The notes below the pieces were generated by a model. It was not told the origin of the DNA. It searched no databases and saw nothing but the letters and a program-made list of their open reading frames with translations. From Chloroflexota bacterium (lineage in GTDB: Bacteria > Chloroflexota > Limnocylindria > Limnocylindrales > CSP1-4), in the NCBI GenBank assembly GCA_016200745.1, contig JACQEF010000174.1:1-5678 (forward strand): a stretch of DNA of 5,678 nucleotides, in the 5' to 3' direction. Positions within the stretch are counted from its first letter, which is position 1. The number at the start of each line of letters is the position of its first letter. Position numbers and translations under genes: made by a program. This document shows, in pieces, positions 5,342-5,678 of this stretch.

Positions 5342-5678
5342 CTACCGCGAGGGCGCGGTGACCGCGGTCGTTTCCGGCGTGACGGTCTCGGTGACGGCCG
5401 GCCGGCGTGGCGATCGCATCCGCCCGCGCGAGGTGACGATGAGCGCGACGGCGGCGACGATGACCGCGCCCGCCGCCAGCGTCCGCGGATCGATCGGCTC
5501 GTGGCGGACCAGCGCGCCGAGGATCACCGCGACGACTGGGTTGACGTAGGCGTACGTCGCGATCAGCGGGAGCGGTGCCACCCGCAGCAGCCAGCCGTAG
5601 GCGGTGAACGCCACCAGGCTGCCGACGATCGTGAGATAGGCCAAGGCACTCAGCGAGGCCGGCGAGACGGCCTCGAGC
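5342..5678 (-). CDS. EamA/DMT family transporter, C-terminal part (cut by window edge)
   Basis: The reading frame is open from the right edge to the TAG at 5344-5342, showing the last 111 or so residues. The visible part is a chain of membrane helices: AYLTIVGSLVAFTAYGWLLR, then PLPLIATYAYVNPVVAVILGAL, then a short loop (VRHEPIDPRT) and LAAGAVIVAAVALIVTS. The GSLVAFTAYxWLLR, ATYAYVNPVVAV and xEPI signatures are typical of the second EamA repeat of the drug/metabolite transporter superfamily (RhaT/YdcZ-like permeases), which usually have about 10 helices in about 300 residues. It probably exports or takes up a small metabolite across the cytoplasmic membrane; the substrate is unknown. A basic, Thr-rich tail of about 29 residues (SRGRMRSPRRP... 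to the end) follows the last helix. The gene converges on the GMC gene with a 45-bp gap. The true start lies outside the window; a TTG at 5644 is not the start because the conserved sequence continues upstream of it. Confidence 0.87.
   Translation of the reverse strand, partial: LEAVSPASLSALAYLTIVGSLVAFTAYGWLLRVAPLPLIATYAYVNPVVAVILGALVRHEPIDPRTLAAGAVIVAAVALIVTSRGRMRSPRRPAVTETVTPETTAVTAPSR

Noticed and set aside
4036..5361. 441-codon open frame on the plus strand within the GMC gene
   Set aside because: It is a shifted frame of the GMC gene giving an Arg-rich low-complexity product.

Overview
This is a high-GC, densely coding bacterial window. It carries four complete or nearly complete genes, one of them frameshifted, and two genes cut by the window edges. 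The very high GC with G/C-rich third positions, short intergenic gaps and weak or absent Shine-Dalgarno sequences would fit a soil-type Chloroflexota or Actinomycetota genome. I lean towards Chloroflexota from the general feel of the acyl-CoA dehydrogenase and GMC proteins. No marker gene settles this, so it is only an impression.

Layout. (1) Positions 1-275, minus strand: the N-terminus of a membrane protein with a KdpD-like DUF4118 sensor region, running off the left edge. (2) Positions 276-469: a divergent regulatory region with a clear dyad at 327-350. (3) Positions 470-664, plus strand: a free-standing 64-residue excisionase/MerR-like winged-helix DNA-binding protein. (4) Positions 682-714: a perfect 13-bp hairpin that probably terminates both converging genes. 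(5) Positions 728-2031, minus strand: a class III PLP aminotransferase of the 4-aminobutyrate/acetylornithine type, split by one apparent missing base near 1133-1146. (6) Positions 2032-2132: a second divergent promoter region. Its minus side has a good -10 (TATACT) and Shine-Dalgarno; its plus side has an extended -10 so close to the ATG that a leaderless mRNA is likely. (7) Positions 2133-3341, plus strand: an acyl-CoA dehydrogenase. (8) Positions 3338-5296, plus strand: a 652-residue GMC-type FAD alcohol oxidase/dehydrogenase overlapping gene 7 by 4 bp. (9) Positions 5342-5678, minus strand: the C-terminal part of an EamA/DMT transporter, cut by the right edge.

How the genes may work together. 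The acyl-CoA dehydrogenase and GMC oxidoreductase form a translationally coupled pair. A reasonable inference is oxidation of an aliphatic alcohol (GMC enzyme) and alpha,beta-dehydrogenation of a derived acyl-CoA (dehydrogenase). The divergently transcribed aminotransferase could feed carbon from amino acids such as 4-aminobutyrate into the same central pool, but the substrates cannot be read from sequence. The sensor-like protein and the small DNA-binding protein form a separate divergent pair that may share the dyad operator.

I found no CRISPR array, tRNA, rRNA, insertion sequence, toxin-antitoxin pair or clear defence system. Nothing here clearly amounts to a new biological system. The points most worth a second look are the aminotransferase frameshift, the dyad at 327-350, the four-cysteine motif and short in-frame repeat in the GMC enzyme, and the tetranucleotide repeat at the GMC gene start.
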